NCBI GenBank assembly: GCA_018241985.1
Contig: JAFECV010000099.1
Location: forward strand, 1 to 7,500
Reading direction: 5' to 3'
Length of the DNA stretch: 7,500 nucleotides
DNA from: Pseudomonadota bacterium
GTDB lineage: Bacteria; Pseudomonadota; Gammaproteobacteria; Burkholderiales; Burkholderiaceae_C
This document shows positions 6,278 to 7,500 of the stretch, one piece after another; position 1 is the stretch's first letter, and the number at the start of each line of letters is the position of its first letter. The notes under the pieces are model-generated. The model saw only the letters and a program-made list of their open reading frames with translations. It was not told the DNA's origin and did not search any database. The translations under genes were made by a program, and so were the position numbers.

Positions 6278-7138
6278 ATGAACGAAAAGACGTTTGAAGC
6301 GCCGGATGCCGGCGACGAAGGCCAGGATCGCTACAACGTGCCGGCGCTGGAGCGCGGCCTGAACATCCTGGGCGAGTTCAGCCGCGAAACCCAGGTGCTG
6401 ACCGCACCCGAACTGGCGCGTCGCTTCAAGCTGCCCCGTTCGACCGTGTTCCGGCTGCTGACGACGCTGGAGAACATGGGTTTCATCGAGCGCGACGAAG
6501 GCGGCCGCGGGTACCGCCTGGGCCTGGCGGTGCTGCGGCTGGGCTTCGAATACCTCGCTTCGCTGCCGCTCAACGAACTGGGCATGCCGGTGCTCGAGCG
6601 GCTCAGCAACGAATCGCGCCATGCCTGCAACCTGATCGTGCGCGATGGCCGCTCCATCGTCTACGTGGCCCGGGTGGCGCCGCCTTCGCCATTCGTGAGC
6701 GCGGTCAGCGTCGGCACCCGCCTGCCGGCCCACGCGACGGTGTTCGGCCGCGTGCTGCTGGCGGATCTGAGCCTGCCGGAGTTGCGGGAGCTCTATCCCG
6801 AAACCCGTCTGGAAGCCTTTTCTTCGGACACGCCGCGCACCGTCACCGAGCTGTTCGATCTGGTGCAGCAGGACCGCAAGCGCGGCCATGCGATCAGCGA
6901 GGGCTTCTTCGAACCGAACATCTCCACCATTGCCGCGCCCGTGCACGACTACGCGGGCCGGGTGGTCGCGGCGCTGGGCATGACCATGAACGCGAGCCGC
7001 ATCGAAGCCGAAGAGATCGAGCGCATCGTGGCGCAGGTGTGCGCCGCCGCCGAGGAACTGTCGGGGCTGCTGAGCCATGCCCCTTCGATCAGCATGCGCA
7101 ACGTGGTCGCGCTGCCCGGCACCGGGAGCGCTGGATGA
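6278..7138 (+). CDS. IclR-family transcriptional regulator
   Basis: A 286-aa DNA-binding regulator, slightly longer than the typical 250-270 aa. After about 18 polar residues comes the winged helix-turn-helix: VPALERGLNILGEF (21-34), ELARRFKL (45-52) and the recognition helix region PRSTVFRLLTTLEN (53-66), then the wing (GGRGYRLG, 75-82). The effector-binding domain spans about 95-265, with GTRLPAHATVFGRVLLA (146-162) and EPNISTIAAPV (212-222), both typical for the family. It most likely senses the pathway substrate or an intermediate and controls the two divergent clusters through sites in 2311-2625; that link is inference. The ATG at 6278 has GGAG at 6262-6265, with a long 12-nt spacer. It is encoded inside the catabolic operon, not next to the promoter it may control, and overlaps the next gene by 4 bp. 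Autoregulation is therefore likely. Confidence 0.93.
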   Translation: MNEKTFEAPDAGDEGQDRYNVPALERGLNILGEFSRETQVLTAPELARRFKLPRSTVFRLLTTLENMGFIERDEGGRGYRLGLAVLRLGFEYLASLPLNELGMPVLERLSNESRHACNLIVRDGRSIVYVARVAPPSPFVSAVSVGTRLPAHATVFGRVLLADLSLPELRELYPETRLEAFSSDTPRTVTELFDLVQQDRKRGHAISEGFFEPNISTIAAPVHDYAGRVVAALGMTMNASRIEAEEIERIVAQVCAAAEELSGLLSHAPSISMRNVVALPGTGSAG

Positions 7139-7500
7139 CGGTGGCGGCGCATCCTCCGTTCCTGGCGCCCGACGCGTTGGCCGGCCGCGTCGCGGTCGTG
7201 ACCGGCGGATCCTCGGGCATCGGCCTGGCGACCGTGGAGGCGTTGCTGTCGGCGGGCGCCGCGGTCGCGCTGTGCGGCCGCAATGCGCAGCGCCTGGACG
7301 ATGCAGTGAGCCGGCTGCGTGCGCTGTTCCCCGGGGCCAGCTTGTTCGCGCAAGCCTGCGACGTGCTCGATGCCGATTCTGTGAAAGCGTTCGCCGCCGC
7401 CAGCCAGGGCGCGCTGGGGCCGGCGGCCATGCTGGTCAACAACGCCGGCCAGGGTCGTGTCTCCACCTTCGCCGACACTGACGACCAGGCCTGGATCGAC
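7135..7500 (+). CDS. Second short-chain dehydrogenase/reductase, C-terminus beyond window
   Basis: The first 122 residues of an SDR that runs off the right edge. The cofactor motif TGGSSGIG is at 23-30 and NNAG at 102-105; the catalytic Ser and YxxxK lie outside the window. The second beta strand ends in CGRN with Arg49, a pattern usually linked with NADP(H), in contrast to Asp45 of the SDR encoded at 4009-4785. The ATG at 7135 overlaps the IclR stop codon (ATGA), a common sign of translational coupling; GGGAG at 7123-7127 (7 nt upstream) can serve as ribosome binding site. A GTG at 7141 is an alternative start. Its role is unknown, perhaps a ketoreductase or 3-ketoacyl reductase-like step. 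Confidence 0.88.
   Translation, partial: MTVAAHPPFLAPDALAGRVAVVTGGSSGIGLATVEALLSAGAAVALCGRNAQRLDDAVSRLRALFPGASLFAQACDVLDADSVKAFAAASQGALGPAAMLVNNAGQGRVSTFADTDDQAWID

Noticed and set aside
5318..7078. Long minus-strand open frame (586 codons) opposite the alpha/beta hydrolase and IclR genes
   Set aside because: It is antisense to two genes with complete family motifs, has low-complexity His/Arg/Gln-rich translation, and is explained by GC-rich third positions.

Overview
The window is GC-rich, densely coded DNA with strong G/C bias at third codon positions. Gene content (an MHS-type MFS carrier, an IclR regulator, SDR, crotonase and 3-hydroxyacyl-CoA dehydrogenase genes packed into operons) fits a Burkholderiales-like betaproteobacterium. 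That placement is inferred from style and cannot be fixed to a genus from this sequence alone. No rRNA, tRNA, CRISPR array, insertion sequence or phage gene was seen.

Layout: two divergent gene clusters flank one AT-rich control region (2311-2625). Leftward, from 2310 down to the left edge: a 282-aa NAD-dependent 3-hydroxyacyl-CoA dehydrogenase (Hbd/PaaH type), a 272-aa crotonase-fold enoyl-CoA hydratase-like protein 11 bp behind it, then a NylB/EstB-like serine hydrolase cut by the window edge. Rightward, from 2626: a 12-TM carrier, a classical SDR with an NAD-type signature, a one-domain cupin, an alpha/beta hydrolase, an IclR-family regulator, and a second SDR with an NADP-type signature that overlaps the regulator stop codon by ATGA and runs off the right edge. 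Gaps within each cluster are 11-41 bp, so each cluster is probably one transcript.

Inferred function: the locus looks like a catabolic island. It could import an acidic substrate, oxidise a hydroxyl group (SDR), hydrolyse an ester, lactone, amide or C-C bond (alpha/beta hydrolase, NylB-like hydrolase) and feed the product into beta-oxidation (hydratase and dehydrogenase), under IclR control. The substrate cannot be read from the sequence. No ring-activating oxygenase, acyl-CoA ligase, acyl-CoA dehydrogenase or thiolase lies in the window, so the pathway is incomplete here.

The most interesting signals are a near-perfect 19-bp palindrome and a second 14-bp palindrome in the divergent control region, a cupin whose last metal-binding His is replaced by Arg, a crotonase with an atypical oxyanion-hole loop but both catalytic Glu residues, and a five-tract G-quadruplex motif over the crotonase start codon. 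I saw no clearly new defence or mobile system; this appears to be an uncharacterised but conventional catabolic locus.
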